In this document: one piece after another, positions 37,996 to 47,086 of the stretch
How the letters are laid out: each line of letters starts with the position of its first letter
How positions within the stretch are numbered: the first letter of the stretch is position 1
Assembly: GCF_001889265.1 (NCBI RefSeq)
Contig: NZ_CP018151.1
Location: 372,001-436,000 of the forward strand
DNA: 64,000 bases
Origin: Microbacterium sp. 1.5R
Lineage (GTDB): Bacteria; Actinomycetota; Actinomycetes; Actinomycetales; Microbacteriaceae
Direction of reading: 5' to 3'
Notes under the pieces: model-generated
Database searches by the model: none
What the model saw: the letters and a program-made list of their open reading frames with translations, nothing else
What the model was told of the DNA's origin: nothing
Translations under genes and position numbers: made by a program

Positions 37996-39273
37996 ATGTC
38001 AGAGAACACCGCAGCCCCGCTGTCCGCCGAAGACGAAGTCCGGCTCTCCGCCGCCAAGAGACGCGCCGGCCGCAGCGCCGTGATCGGCGCCATCTTCCTG
38101 ATGGCCACCAGCGCCATCGGTCCCGGGTTCATCACCCAGACGGCCACCTTCACCGCGACGATGGGGGCGGCCTTCGCGTTCGCGATCCTCGTCTCGATCC
38201 TCGTCGACATCGCCGTGCAGCTGAACGTGTGGCGCATGATCACCTCCTCCGGCATGCGCGCCGGGGAACTCGCCAACAGGGCAATCCCGTTCTCCGGGCA
38301 CGTGATCGCCGTGCTCGTCGTCATCGGCGGCCTCGCGTTCAACATCGGCAACATCGCGGGTGGCGGCCTGGGCATGAACGCGCTGCTCGGCATCGATCCC
38401 AAGCTCGGCGGAGCGCTGACCGCCGCCCTCGCGATCATCATCTTCCTCATCAAGAAGGCCGGTCCGGTGATGGACATCGTGCTCGTCGTGCTCGGCATCG
38501 GCATGATCGTGATGACCGTGATCGTCGCGGTGATCGCCCAACCGCCCATCGGCGAGGCGCTGCGCCAGACGTTCGCGCCGGACGAGCTCAACTTCGCCAC
38601 GATCACCACGATCGTCGGCGGAACGGTCGGCGGATACATCACCTACTCGGGTGCCCACCGCTACCTCGACTCGGGTCACACCGGTCCCGAGCAGGCGGGT
38701 CCTGTCATGCGCGCCGCGGCGAACGGCATCCTCGTCACCGGCGTCATGCGCTACGTGCTGTTCCTCGCGGTCCTCGGCGTGGTCGCCTCGGGCGTCTCGC
38801 TCGACCTGTCGAGCCAGGCCGCGAACCCCGCGGGACAGGCCTTCGGCGCCGTGCTCGGCGACGCGGGACTCCGCATCTTCGGCGCGATCTTCTGGGCCGC
38901 CGCGATCAGCTCGGTGATCGGCGCGGCATACACGTCAGCGACCTTCCTCTCGACCTTCACGAAGAAGCTCCGGGGCGGATGGCCGCTGCAGCTGGCCACC
39001 GTCGCCTTCATCGTCGTGTCGCTGATCGTCTACCTCTCGATCGGCACCGCGCCGGCCGCGATCCTCGTCTTCGTCGGCGGCTTCAACGGGCTCATCCTCC
39101 CCATCGGCCTCACGGTGTTCATGTACATCGGCTGGTTCCGCCGTGACCTGCTCGGCTCGAAGAAGTACCCGCTGTGGCTGCTCATCGCCGGCACGCTCGT
39201 GACGCTGCTGACCTGGTACATGGGCATCGTCTCGGTCGGCCCCATCTTCGCCTTCCTCGGAATCGGAGCGTGA
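37996..39273 (+). CDS. NRAMP-like membrane carrier of the 5-oxoproline operon (YcsG type)
   Basis: 425 aa, around eleven spans. NRAMP-fold segments are visible: [21 protein letters not shown] in the first span and [18 protein letters not shown] near residue 110-130. The DPGN metal-binding motif of true Nramp proteins is replaced by AIGPGF, so metal transport is doubtful. Homologues next to pxpABC genes (YcsG in Bacillus) are thought to import a substrate of the pathway, perhaps oxoproline or another organic acid (inference). ATG 37996 or an in-frame ATG at 37978; neither has a strong ribosome site. Confidence 0.8.
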   Translation: MSENTAAPLSAEDEVRLSAAKRRAGRSAVIGAIFLMATSAIGPGFITQTATFTATMGAAFAFAILVSILVDIAVQLNVWRMITSSGMRAGELANRAIPFSGHVIAVLVVIGGLAFNIGNIAGGGLGMNALLGIDPKLGGALTAALAIIIFLIKKAGPVMDIVLVVLGIGMIVMTVIVAVIAQPPIGEALRQTFAPDELNFATITTIVGGTVGGYITYSGAHRYLDSGHTGPEQAGPVMRAAANGILVTGVMRYVLFLAVLGVVASGVSLDLSSQAANPAGQAFGAVLGDAGLRIFGAIFWAAAISSVIGAAYTSATFLSTFTKKLRGGWPLQLATVAFIVVSLIVYLSIGTAPAAILVFVGGFNGLILPIGLTVFMYIGWFRRDLLGSKKYPLWLLIAGTLVTLLTWYMGIVSVGPIFAFLGIGA

Positions 39274-39277
39274 CCCC

Positions 39278-40042
39278 ATGACATCGATCGACCTGAACTC
39301 CGACCTCGGCGAGAACGTCCCCGACCGGGTGGTCAGCGACGACGAGAGCATGCTGCGCCTCGTGACGAGCGCGAACGTGGCGTGCGGGTTCCACGCGGGC
39401 AGCCCCGAGGGCATCCGATCGACTCTCGAGAGCGCCGTGGCCGGAGGCGTCGTGATCGGCGCGCACCCCGGCTACCGCGACTACGAGAACTTCGGCCGCA
39501 CGAAGGTCGAGATCGACTCGGCCACCCTGCAGGCGCACGTCGAGTACCAGCTCGGTGCCCTGATCGGTCTTGCCGCAGCCGTCGGTGGCACGGTCGCCTA
39601 CGTCAAGCCGCACGGAGCGCTCTACAACACGATCGCCCGCGACGAGCGGCAGTCGAAGGACGTGGTGGCGGCGATCCGCGCGATCGACCCGAACCTCGTG
39701 CTGCTGGGTCTGGCCGGAGGCGTCGTGCTCGACGTCGCCGAGCGTGCGGGCCTGCAGATCGCGGCCGAGGCCTTCGCCGATCGGGCGTATCAGCCCGACG
39801 GCCAGCTCGTCTCACGAACCGAGGCGGGCTCGGTGCTGCACGACCCCGTCGCGGTCGCCGAGCGCATGGTGCGCCTCGCCGGCGAAGGAGTGATCCGCGC
39901 GATCGACGGCACCGACGTGCCCGTCAGCGCGCAGTCGATCTGCGTGCACGGCGACAGCCCCGGCTCGGTGGCCATGGCCGCCGAGACCAAGCGGATGCTG
40001 CAGGACGCCGGCATCACGATCGCACCGTTCGCGGGAGTCTGA
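39278..40042 (+). CDS. pxpA: 5-oxoprolinase subunit A (LamB/YcsF family)
   Basis: 254 aa. Typical LamB/YcsF protein: starts [12 protein letters not shown], then [30 protein letters not shown] and a C-terminal [11 protein letters not shown]. PxpA with PxpB and PxpC forms the prokaryotic ATP-dependent 5-oxoprolinase that opens 5-oxo-L-proline to glutamate. Begins 5 bp after the carrier gene and ends 1 bp before the DUF1445 gene. Confidence 0.95.
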   Translation: MTSIDLNSDLGENVPDRVVSDDESMLRLVTSANVACGFHAGSPEGIRSTLESAVAGGVVIGAHPGYRDYENFGRTKVEIDSATLQAHVEYQLGALIGLAAAVGGTVAYVKPHGALYNTIARDERQSKDVVAAIRAIDPNLVLLGLAGGVVLDVAERAGLQIAAEAFADRAYQPDGQLVSRTEAGSVLHDPVAVAERMVRLAGEGVIRAIDGTDVPVSAQSICVHGDSPGSVAMAAETKRMLQDAGITIAPFAGV

Positions 40043-40043
40043 G

Positions 40044-40844
40044 ATGACCGTTCTCGCCACCCCCGACCAGCTCGCCGCCGCGCGGGCAGCGCGAGCCGCC
40101 ATCCGGGCGGGGCACGCCGCGCCGACCAGCGGCGTCGCCGTCGGACTGACGCAGGCGAACCTCATCTCGGTGCCCGCGGACTGGGCCTTCGAGACGCTGC
40201 TCTTCGCACAGCGCAACCCGAAGCCGTGCCCCGTGCTCGAGGTCATCGAACAGGGCGAGGTGGAATCGCGGCTCGCCCCGGGCAGCGACATCCGCACGGA
40301 CATCGGCCGGTACCGCGTCTGGCGCGACGGCGAACTGGTCGACGAGGTCTCCGATGCGACCGAGGCGTGGGAGGAGCAACCCGACCTCGTCTCGTTCCTG
40401 ATCGGATGCAGCTTCACGTTCGAGTCCGGGCTCGTGCAGGCGGGCATCCCGATCCGCCATCAGGAACTCGGACGCAACGTGCCGATGTACCGCACCGCAG
40501 TGACTTGCACCCCCGCGGGCAGGCTGAGCGGCGAGATGGTCGTGTCGATGCGACCGATCCCCGCGGACCGTGTGGCCGATGCCGTGCAGATCTCCGGCCG
40601 CACCCCCGCCGTGCACGGGGCCCCGGTGCACATCGGCGACCCGGCATCGCTCGGCATCGCAGACCTCGCCCGCCCCGACTTCGGCGATGCCCCTGAGGTG
40701 CGCGAGGGCGAGGTGCCGGTGTTCTGGGCGTGCGGCGTCACGCCGCAGGCCGCCATCATGGCCTCGAAGCCGCCGTTCGCCATCACCCACGCGCCCGGCT
40801 ACATGTTCGTCACCGATGTCCCCGATGCGGAGTACCTGGTCTGA
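40044..40844 (+). CDS. DUF1445 putative hydro-lyase (YcsI family)
   Basis: 266 aa. Family motifs: [35 protein letters not shown], and [32 protein letters not shown] at the C-terminus. Annotated as a putative hydro-lyase; a mammalian relative acts as a D-glutamate cyclase making 5-oxo-D-proline, which fits placement in an oxoproline operon, though activity here is inferred. ATGA overlap with the following pxpB-pxpC fusion. Confidence 0.85.
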   Translation: MTVLATPDQLAAARAARAAIRAGHAAPTSGVAVGLTQANLISVPADWAFETLLFAQRNPKPCPVLEVIEQGEVESRLAPGSDIRTDIGRYRVWRDGELVDEVSDATEAWEEQPDLVSFLIGCSFTFESGLVQAGIPIRHQELGRNVPMYRTAVTCTPAGRLSGEMVVSMRPIPADRVADAVQISGRTPAVHGAPVHIGDPASLGIADLARPDFGDAPEVREGEVPVFWACGVTPQAAIMASKPPFAITHAPGYMFVTDVPDAEYLV

Positions 40845-42433
40845 TGCGCATCCTCACGGCATCCGACCACGCGCTTCTCGTCGAGGCGGCCGACCTCGAC
40901 GAGGCGATGCGTCTGAACCTCGCGTGGGACGGCGTGCACGGCGTGGTCGAGCGCATCCCCGGCGCTCGCACGGTGCTCGTGCGGTTCGATCCGCTGGCGG
41001 TGTCGGCCGCCGATCTCGCCCGCGCGCTCGCCGCGACCGAGATCGACACCGCTCATCTGCCGGCCACGGGCGAGGTCACTGTTCCGGTGCGGTACGACGG
41101 GGAAGACCTCGACGAGGCGGCGTCCCTGCTGGGTGTCTCGGCATCCGAGCTCGTGAACCGCCACCTCGCCGCCGAGTGGACGGTCGCCTTCTCGGGCTTC
41201 GCCCCCGGCTTCGGGTATGTGGTGAGCAGTGATCCGCTGTTCGATGTGCCCCGCCGCTCGTCGCCCCGCACCCGTGTGCCGGCCGGATCCGTGGCCCTCG
41301 CCGGCCAGTTCACCGGCGTGTACCCGCGCGAGAGCCCCGGCGGATGGCAGCTCATCGGACGCACGGATGCCCTGATGTGGGACATCGATCGCGACCCTCC
41401 CGCGCTGCTGTCGCCCGGCACGACGGTGCGGTTCGAGCAGGTGCGGGCGCAGGCCGTGATGTCGGACAACGCAGACGATCGTGCCGACGCGCGGCGCGTC
41501 ACCGAGCGAGACGCCGCGGCGAGCGCGACGGACCCGGGTTCTCCGGCGTCCCCGGCCGTCGAGGTCGTGCGTCCGTCGATGCAGCTGCTGGTGCAGGATG
41601 CTGGTCGTCCGGGATTCGCGGCGCTCGGCGTCTCGGCGTCCGGTGTCGCCGATCGCCGCGCCATGCGCGAGGCGAACCGGGCAGTGGGCAATGCGAGCGG
41701 CGCGGCGGTGCTCGAGAGCGTCGGCGGTGCCGTGCTGCGATTCCGGGGCGCCGGGGTCGCCGCTGTCACGGGCGCTGTCGGGGCGCTCGACCTGATCGAC
41801 GCGGACGGTGTGGCGCGTCGCATCGCCCATGGCGCGCCCTTCGCCACCGTCGAGGGCGACGAGCTCACGCTGGGGCATCCGACCAGCGGGCTGCGCTACG
41901 TCATCGCGGTCCGTGGCGGAGTGGCCGTCGACACGGCGCTCGACAGCCGCGCGAGCGACACCCTCGCCGGGCTCGGGCCCGATCCGCTGGCTGCCGGAGA
42001 CGTGCTGCGCATCGGCGCTTCCGCACGGCATCCCGTCGAGCCGGATGTCACCCCGCGGACGCTGCCGGCATCCGGTGACGTCGTCGACCTCGAGATCACC
42101 CTCGGCCCTCGGGACGACTGGTTCACCCCCGCAGCGCTCTCGACGCTCGCCGGCCAGGAGTGGACCGTGACCCCGCGGTCGGACCGCGTCGGCATCCGGC
42201 TCGAGGGCGACAGGCCCCTCGCGCGCTCCGTCGGGGGCGAGCTGCCCAGCGAAGGGGCGGTCACCGGGGCGATCCAGGTGCCGCCTGACGGTCAGCCCGT
42301 GCTGTTCCTCCCGGATCACCCGCTCACCGGCGGGTATCCGATCATCGGCGCCCTCACCGATCGCAGCCTCGACCTCGCCGCGCAGCTGCCGCCCGGCGTG
42401 CGCATCCGTTTCATCGTCAAGGAGACCTCATGA
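40844..42433 (+). CDS. pxpBC: fused 5-oxoprolinase subunits B and C (KipI-KipA)
   Basis: 529 aa natural fusion. Residues 1 to about 205 are PxpB/KipI (cyclophilin-like; FSGFAPGFGYVV, VPAGSVALAGQFTGVYPRES). About 206-238 is a charged linker. Residues 239-529 are PxpC/KipA (MQLLVQDAGRPGF, GASGVADRRAMREAN-like segment, GGELPSEGAVTGAIQVPPDG). In Bacillus the two are separate genes. The fusion guarantees one-to-one stoichiometry with PxpA. Overlaps the biotin carboxylase gene by four bases. Confidence 0.93.
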   Translation: MRILTASDHALLVEAADLDEAMRLNLAWDGVHGVVERIPGARTVLVRFDPLAVSAADLARALAATEIDTAHLPATGEVTVPVRYDGEDLDEAASLLGVSASELVNRHLAAEWTVAFSGFAPGFGYVVSSDPLFDVPRRSSPRTRVPAGSVALAGQFTGVYPRESPGGWQLIGRTDALMWDIDRDPPALLSPGTTVRFEQVRAQAVMSDNADDRADARRVTERDAAASATDPGSPASPAVEVVRPSMQLLVQDAGRPGFAALGVSASGVADRRAMREANRAVGNASGAAVLESVGGAVLRFRGAGVAAVTGAVGALDLIDADGVARRIAHGAPFATVEGDELTLGHPTSGLRYVIAVRGGVAVDTALDSRASDTLAGLGPDPLAAGDVLRIGASARHPVEPDVTPRTLPASGDVVDLEITLGPRDDWFTPAALSTLAGQEWTVTPRSDRVGIRLEGDRPLARSVGGELPSEGAVTGAIQVPPDGQPVLFLPDHPLTGGYPIIGALTDRSLDLAAQLPPGVRIRFIVKETS

Positions 42434-44142
42434 CCAAGGTGCTGATCGCGAATCGCGGAGAGATCGCCGTGCGCGTCATCCGCGCCTGCGTCGAAGCCGG
42501 GTACACGTCGATCGCGGTCTACGCCGACCAGGATGCCGATGCGCTGCACGTGCGGCTCGCCGATGAGGCTGTCGGACTGGGGGGAGACACCGCTGCGACG
42601 ACCTATCTCTCGATCGATGCGCTGCTGGACGCCGCCCGCACGAGCGGTGCGGATGCCGTGCACCCGGGCTACGGATTCCTCTCGGAGAGCGCGGAGTTCG
42701 CGCGGGCCGTCGAGGGTGCGGGCCTCATCTGGATCGGCCCGTCGCCCGACAGCATCGATGCGCTCGGCGACAAGATGACCGCGCGCCGGATCGCGCAGCG
42801 CGTCGGGGCCCCCCTGGCCGCCGGCACCGACCAGCCGCTTGCCGGCCCCGAGGAGGCCGTGGCCTTCGCCGAGGAGCACGGGCTTCCGATCGCGATCAAG
42901 GCGGCGTTCGGCGGAGGCGGCCGAGGGCTGAAGGTGGTGCATGAGCTGTCGGAGGTCGCGGATGCCTTCGAGGCCGCGACGCGCGAGGCCATCGCCGCCT
43001 TCGGGCGGGGGGAGTGCTTCGTCGAGCGCTTCCTCGAGAGCCCGCGCCACATCGAGGTCCAGGTGCTCGGTGACGGACTCGGCGGCGTCGTGGTCGTCGG
43101 CGATCGAGACTGCTCGATGCAGCGACGCAACCAGAAGCTCATCGAAGAGGCACCCGCGCCGGGCCTGTCGAGGGATCAGCGCACGCGGTTCCACGACGCG
43201 GCCAGGGCGATCTGCGCCGAGGTGCAGTACCGGGGCGCAGGAACCGTCGAGTTCCTCCTCGCGGCCGACGGCACGATCTCCTTCCTCGAGGTGAACACCC
43301 GACTCCAGGTGGAGCACCCCGTCACCGAAGAGGTCACCGGCACGGATCTCGTGCGCGAGCAGTTCCGCATCGCCTTCGGCGAGGGGATCTCGTTCACCGA
43401 GACGCCCATGCCGACCGGGCACGCCTTCGAGTTCCGGATCAACGCCGAAGACCCGGGTCGCGGATTCCTGCCCAGCCCCGGTCGTGTCGAGTCCTTGCGG
43501 ATCCCCGGCGGACCCGGTGTGCGCTGGGACAGCGGCATCGAGGCGGGCGACGTCGTTCAGCCCGCCTTCGACTCGATGATCGCGAAGCTCGTCGTGCATG
43601 CCGACGACCGCGACGCGGCCCTCGTGCGGGCGCGTCGGGCGCTGCGCGAGCTTGTCGTCGAGGGGCCGGCCACGCTCATCCCGTTCGATATGCTCGCGCT
43701 CGACGACGAGGCGTTCGCCACCGAGACCTTCGCGGTGCACACCCAGTGGATCGAGAGCACCCTGCTGCCGCGCCTCGAGCCGCAACTGCGTCCCGCCCCC
43801 GCACCGGATGCCGCTCTCCAGCGCTTCCCCGTCGAGATCGACGGGCGCCGTGTCGTGCTCGGGCTCCCGATGGCGCTGCTCGCGGGGCTCGGCGGCCTGG
43901 CGGATTCCGGAGGTGCGCCCGCCGCATCCGATCCGACCGAGCTGCGTGCTCCGGCACCGGGAACGCTCGTGCGGTGGCTCGCAGACGACGGGGCGAGCGT
44001 CGCCGAGGGCGATCCGATCGCGGTGCTCGACGCCATGAAGATGGAGACCACGGTCACCGCCCATCGTGCCGGCACGCTGTCGCACAGTGTGGAGCTCTCG
44101 GCCTCGGTCGCGCCCGACGCGGTGCTCGCCGTCATCGCCTGA
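42430..44142 (+). CDS. biotin carboxylase fused to biotin carboxyl carrier domain
   Basis: 570 aa. Biotin carboxylase part (about 1-445): IANRGEIAVRVIRAC, HPGYGFLSE, the glycine-rich ATP loop AAFGGGGRGLK, EVNTRLQVEHPVTE. A linker leads to a BCCP domain (about 498-570) with biotinylation Lys537 in AMKME. It is the last gene of the pxp operon and has no carboxyltransferase gene nearby. Acc-like genes recur beside pxpABC in many bacteria, but their role there is unproven; it may serve an unlinked carboxyltransferase or the pathway's own acid (inference). Confidence 0.92.
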   Translation: MTKVLIANRGEIAVRVIRACVEAGYTSIAVYADQDADALHVRLADEAVGLGGDTAATTYLSIDALLDAARTSGADAVHPGYGFLSESAEFARAVEGAGLIWIGPSPDSIDALGDKMTARRIAQRVGAPLAAGTDQPLAGPEEAVAFAEEHGLPIAIKAAFGGGGRGLKVVHELSEVADAFEAATREAIAAFGRGECFVERFLESPRHIEVQVLGDGLGGVVVVGDRDCSMQRRNQKLIEEAPAPGLSRDQRTRFHDAARAICAEVQYRGAGTVEFLLAADGTISFLEVNTRLQVEHPVTEEVTGTDLVREQFRIAFGEGISFTETPMPTGHAFEFRINAEDPGRGFLPSPGRVESLRIPGGPGVRWDSGIEAGDVVQPAFDSMIAKLVVHADDRDAALVRARRALRELVVEGPATLIPFDMLALDDEAFATETFAVHTQWIESTLLPRLEPQLRPAPAPDAALQRFPVEIDGRRVVLGLPMALLAGLGGLADSGGAPAASDPTELRAPAPGTLVRWLADDGASVAEGDPIAVLDAMKMETTVTAHRAGTLSHSVELSASVAPDAVLAVIA

Positions 44143-44161
44143 GCGCTACCGCGCCCTGACA

Positions 44162-44206
44162 CGAAGATCCCGGATGCCACCTCAGCGGCGGCATCCGGGA
44201 TCTTCG
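44162..44206. terminator. bidirectional terminator between biotin carboxylase and uraA
   Basis: Perfect 17 bp stem: arms 44162-44178 (CGAAGATCCCGGATGCC) and 44190-44206, an 11-base loop, and the right arm runs into CGTTCGC. Between convergent genes. Confidence 0.8.
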
Positions 44207-44226
44207 CGTTCGCGAGTCGAGCGTGA

Positions 44227-45582
44227 TTACGCGGGGTCGCCGCCCAGCGGCCCCACGGCCTCGAGGGGGCGAGGGTCGTCGGCGCCGGTCTTGCGGGCGC
44301 GGGCGATGAGGTTGCCCACGTGGTAGATCAGCAGAGCGGCGACCGTGCCGAGCACGATGCCGCCGAAGGCGAAGTCGCCGAGCTGCATCGAGAAGCCGGC
44401 GACGCCGATCACGAGCGAGACGGCCGCGGTGTACTGGTTGACCGGTCGTGAGAAGTCGACCTTGCTGTCGACCCAGATCTTGATGCCGATGATGCCGATG
44501 AGACCGTAGAGCGCGGTGGTCGCGCCGCCGAGCACACCGGCGGGGATCGAGTTGAAGACCTCGCCGACCTTCGGCGAGAACGCCAGCAGGATGGCGAAGA
44601 GACCGGCGACCCAGTAGACGGCGGTCGAGTAGACGCGGGTCGCGGCCATGACGCCGATGTTCTCGCCGTACGTCGTCGTGCCCGAGCCGCCGAAACCACC
44701 GGCGATGGTCGTGGCGACCCCGTCGGCGATCAGCGCGCGACCGGTGTGCTTGTTGATCGCGGGGTCTTCGGTCATCGTCGCGACGCCGCGCACGTGCCCG
44801 ACGTTCTCAGCGACGAGCACCAGGACGACCGGCAGGAACATCGCGATGGTCGACCAGGTGCCGGGAGCGACGAAGTCCGGAAGCTGGAACTCGGGCAGAC
44901 CGACCCAGGGGGCGTCGGCGATGAGCTCCGCCGGCGTCTTGCCTCCGCGCAGCGCGTTGGGGACCTCGAAGGAGCCCGTGAAGGCGGCGTAGATGAAGCC
45001 GACGGCGACGCCGAGGAAGATCGAGATGCGTCCGAGGAATCCGCGGAACAGCACCGCGAACAGGATGATCGCGACGAGCGTGATGGTCGCGGTCACGGGG
45101 TCGATCCGGAAGTTGTTCCACGCGGTGGGGGCGAGGTTGAAGCCGATCAGGGCGACGATCGCGCCGGCGACCACCGGGGGCATCAGAGCGTCGACCCAGC
45201 GGAGGCCGGCGAACTGCACGACCAGGCCGACGACCGTGAGCAGGATGCCGACCGCGACCACGCCCGCGAGGGCGGATCCGGTGCCGCCGGCTGCGACCGC
45301 GGCGGTGATCGGCGCGATGAACGCGAACGACGAGCCGAGGTAGCTGGGCAGCTGGTTCTTCGTGATCAGCAGGAAGATCAGGGTGCCGAGGCCGCTGAAC
45401 AGCAGCGTCGTCGAGACCGGGAAGCCGGTCAGCGTCGGCACCAGGAACGTGGCTCCGAACATGGCGACGACGTGCTGGGCACCGATCGCGATCGTGGCCG
45501 GCCAGTTCAGGCGCTCTTCGGGCTTGACGACGGCACCGGGTTCGACGGTGCGTCCGTTTCCGTGGGTCTTCCACAGGGGCAT
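44227..45582 (-). CDS. uraA: uracil/xanthine permease, NCS2 family
   Basis: 451 aa, around fourteen spans. NCS2 hallmarks: QHVVAMFGATFLVPTLTGF early, the substrate motif FGGSGTTTYGENIGVMAATRV in the middle and TTALYGLIGIIGIKI. Spans carry the paired acidic residues of UraA-type carriers. It imports uracil or a related base with protons. Its promoter region has an inverted repeat, possibly a nucleobase-responsive operator. Substrate could also be xanthine; purC follows upstream but on the far side of a palindromic element. Confidence 0.9.
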   Translation of the reverse strand: MPLWKTHGNGRTVEPGAVVKPEERLNWPATIAIGAQHVVAMFGATFLVPTLTGFPVSTTLLFSGLGTLIFLLITKNQLPSYLGSSFAFIAPITAAVAAGGTGSALAGVVAVGILLTVVGLVVQFAGLRWVDALMPPVVAGAIVALIGFNLAPTAWNNFRIDPVTATITLVAIILFAVLFRGFLGRISIFLGVAVGFIYAAFTGSFEVPNALRGGKTPAELIADAPWVGLPEFQLPDFVAPGTWSTIAMFLPVVLVLVAENVGHVRGVATMTEDPAINKHTGRALIADGVATTIAGGFGGSGTTTYGENIGVMAATRVYSTAVYWVAGLFAILLAFSPKVGEVFNSIPAGVLGGATTALYGLIGIIGIKIWVDSKVDFSRPVNQYTAAVSLVIGVAGFSMQLGDFAFGGIVLGTVAALLIYHVGNLIARARKTGADDPRPLEAVGPLGGDPA

Positions 45583-45621
45583 GCGGGCTCCTCAGGATCG
45601 GGGGGAGTGGGAGTGCTGGAG

Positions 45622-45646
45622 CAACACTACCGATTCCTGAGTGTTG
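45622..45646 (-). promoter_or_regulatory. inverted repeat in the uraA promoter
   Basis: CAACACT (45622-45628), 11 bases, AGTGTTG (45640-45646). On the uraA strand the box TAGTGT, a good actinobacterial -10, lies within the distal arm (complement of 45624-45629), so a protein binding here would cover the promoter. Confidence 0.5.
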
Positions 45647-45695
45647 GCTGGGTGCGCGGGGACGGAGGAGCGGCGGGGTCGCCGCGCGCTACGAA

Positions 45696-45756
45696 GGAGA
45701 ACTCGCGCAATGAAGGACCGCATCCGCAGATCGCCCCTTCGCTGGGTGAGATCTCC
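45696..45756. repeat. 61 bp palindromic element, family A copy 2
   Basis: Left arm 45696-45717 (GGAGAACTCGCGCAATGAAG...) and right arm 45735-45756 (...GAGATCTCC); the arms pair in about 16 of 22 positions around 17 bases. It lies between uraA and purC. Same length and arm consensus (GGAGATCT-CGC-CGAAGGA) as the copy at 56237. Confidence 0.7.
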
Positions 45757-45804
45757 TTAGCAGCGAGTGGGAAACGGAGTGAGGGACGGGGGCGGTACCG
45801 GGCC

Positions 45805-46683
45805 TCAGGCCCCGAGGCGCTCGATGAGCTCGCGATACCGGGCGGCGGTGCGCTCGACGATGTCGTCGGGCAGCACGGGCGGTTCACCCTGCTTGTCCCA
45901 GTTCGCGGCCAGCCAGTCGCGCACGATCTGCTTGTCGAAGCTCGCCATGCGCTCGCTCGGCGAGGTTCCGGTGCGCCAGGCCTCGGCATCCCAGTACCGG
46001 GACGAGTCGCTCGTGAGCACCTCGTCGGCCAGGTGCAGGACGCCGTCGGCATCCGTCCCGAACTCGAACTTGGTGTCGGCGAGGATCAGGCCCTTCTCCT
46101 CGGCGATCGCGGCGGCCCGTGTGTAGAGCGAGATCGAGACGTCGCGCAGCTCGGCCGCGCGCTCTGCTCCGACGAGCTCGACGGTCTGCTCGAAGGTGAT
46201 GTTCTCGTCGTGCTCGCCCATCGGCGCCTTGTAGGCCGGGGTGAACAGCGGTTCGGGCAGGCGGTCGCCGTTCTGCAGGCCGGCGGGCAGCGGGATGCCG
46301 CAGACGGTGCCGCTCTCGGTGTACTCGGCCCATCCGGATCCGGTGATGTAGCCGCGCACGACGCATTCGACCGGAAGCATCTCCAGCGACTGCGCGAGCA
46401 TGGCGCGGTCGGCGACGCTCGCGGGGATCTCACCGTCGGCGAGGTGGTTGGGCACATCGTCGAGCTCGCTGAACCACCAGCGGCTGAGACGCGTGAGCAG
46501 CGCGCCCTTCTCGGGGATGCCGGGCGAGAGCACGAAGTCGAACGCGCTCACGCGATCGGACGCGACCACGAGGATGCGGGTGTCGGCGGCGTCGTCCGAG
46601 GCGTACAGGTCACGGACCTTGCCCGAGTAGATGTGGCGCCAGCCGGGGATGGTCTGCGCGTTGCTGTCCGAAGGTGTGCTCAC
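45805..46683 (-). CDS. purC: phosphoribosylaminoimidazole-succinocarboxamide synthase
   Basis: 292 aa SAICAR synthetase joining CAIR and aspartate, step 8 of purine synthesis. Motifs: HIYSGKVRDLY, ASDRVSAFDFVLSPGIPEKGALL, VVRGYITGSGWAEY, GLILADTKFEFG and DEVLTSDSSRYW. GTG 46683 is six bases downstream of GATAAT on the coding strand, so the transcript is probably leaderless. Monocistronic; other pur genes lie 10 kb away on both strands. Confidence 0.96.
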   Translation of the reverse strand: MSTPSDSNAQTIPGWRHIYSGKVRDLYASDDAADTRILVVASDRVSAFDFVLSPGIPEKGALLTRLSRWWFSELDDVPNHLADGEIPASVADRAMLAQSLEMLPVECVVRGYITGSGWAEYTESGTVCGIPLPAGLQNGDRLPEPLFTPAYKAPMGEHDENITFEQTVELVGAERAAELRDVSISLYTRAAAIAEEKGLILADTKFEFGTDADGVLHLADEVLTSDSSRYWDAEAWRTGTSPSERMASFDKQIVRDWLAANWDKQGEPPVLPDDIVERTAARYRELIERLGA

Positions 46684-46782
46684 CCGCCCATTATCCCGGG
46701 TCGACGTCGCCGGTGTCGTGTCAAGCCCTGGTGCGACCTCCGATGCATCGGCGAGGCTCGACGGAAGACGAACGGAGGAGTC

Positions 46783-46998
46783 ATGACGAAGGATCTCTCC
46801 ACGGGGGACCGGGTGAGCTGGAACACGTCGCAGGGGCGCACGCACGGCACCGTCGAGGAGAAGCGGACGAAGGACTTCCGGTTCGCCGGGCAGAGCTTCA
46901 CCGCCTCCGACGACGATCCCGCCTACATTGTGAAGTCGGAGAAGAGCGGCGACACCGCGGCGCACAAGGGATCGGCTCTGCGCAAGCTGAGCAGCTGA
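46783..46998 (+). CDS. DUF2945 / HVA1-family small protein
   Basis: 71 aa, Tudor-like beta-barrel expected. The characteristic pattern is DRVSWNTSQGRTHGTVEEKRTKDFRFAGQSF followed by EKSGDTAAHKGSALRKL. Strong GGAGGAG ribosome site. Homologues are called hypervirulence-associated proteins in fungi and are widespread, uncharacterised stress-related proteins in bacteria. Single gene. Confidence 0.85.
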   Translation: MTKDLSTGDRVSWNTSQGRTHGTVEEKRTKDFRFAGQSFTASDDDPAYIVKSEKSGDTAAHKGSALRKLSS

Positions 46999-47015
46999 CG
47001 CTCGCGGGCGCCGTC

Positions 47016-47057
47016 TTGTCGATGACGCGTGCCAGGCGTATAGTCCACATGGACTAT
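47016..47057 (+). promoter_or_regulatory. padR-MFS promoter with palindromic operator
   Basis: -35 TTGTCG (47016-47021), 17 bp, -10 TATAGT (47039-47044). The perfect 18 bp palindrome ATAGTCCACATGGACTAT (47040-47057) covers the -10 and start point. Ideal for autorepression by the PadR protein encoded immediately downstream. Confidence 0.85.
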
Positions 47058-47086
47058 TTCAAGCGGAACCATCTGGGGAGGGGCCG

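Noticed and set aside
37996..39273. Mn2+/Fe2+ transporter MntH
   Set aside because: Fold similarity only; the DPGN metal-binding motif is not conserved and the operon is for oxoproline use.
42430..44142. Acetyl-CoA carboxylase complex
   Set aside because: Only the biotin carboxylase and carrier domains are present; no carboxyltransferase gene in the operon, so the acyl substrate cannot be named.
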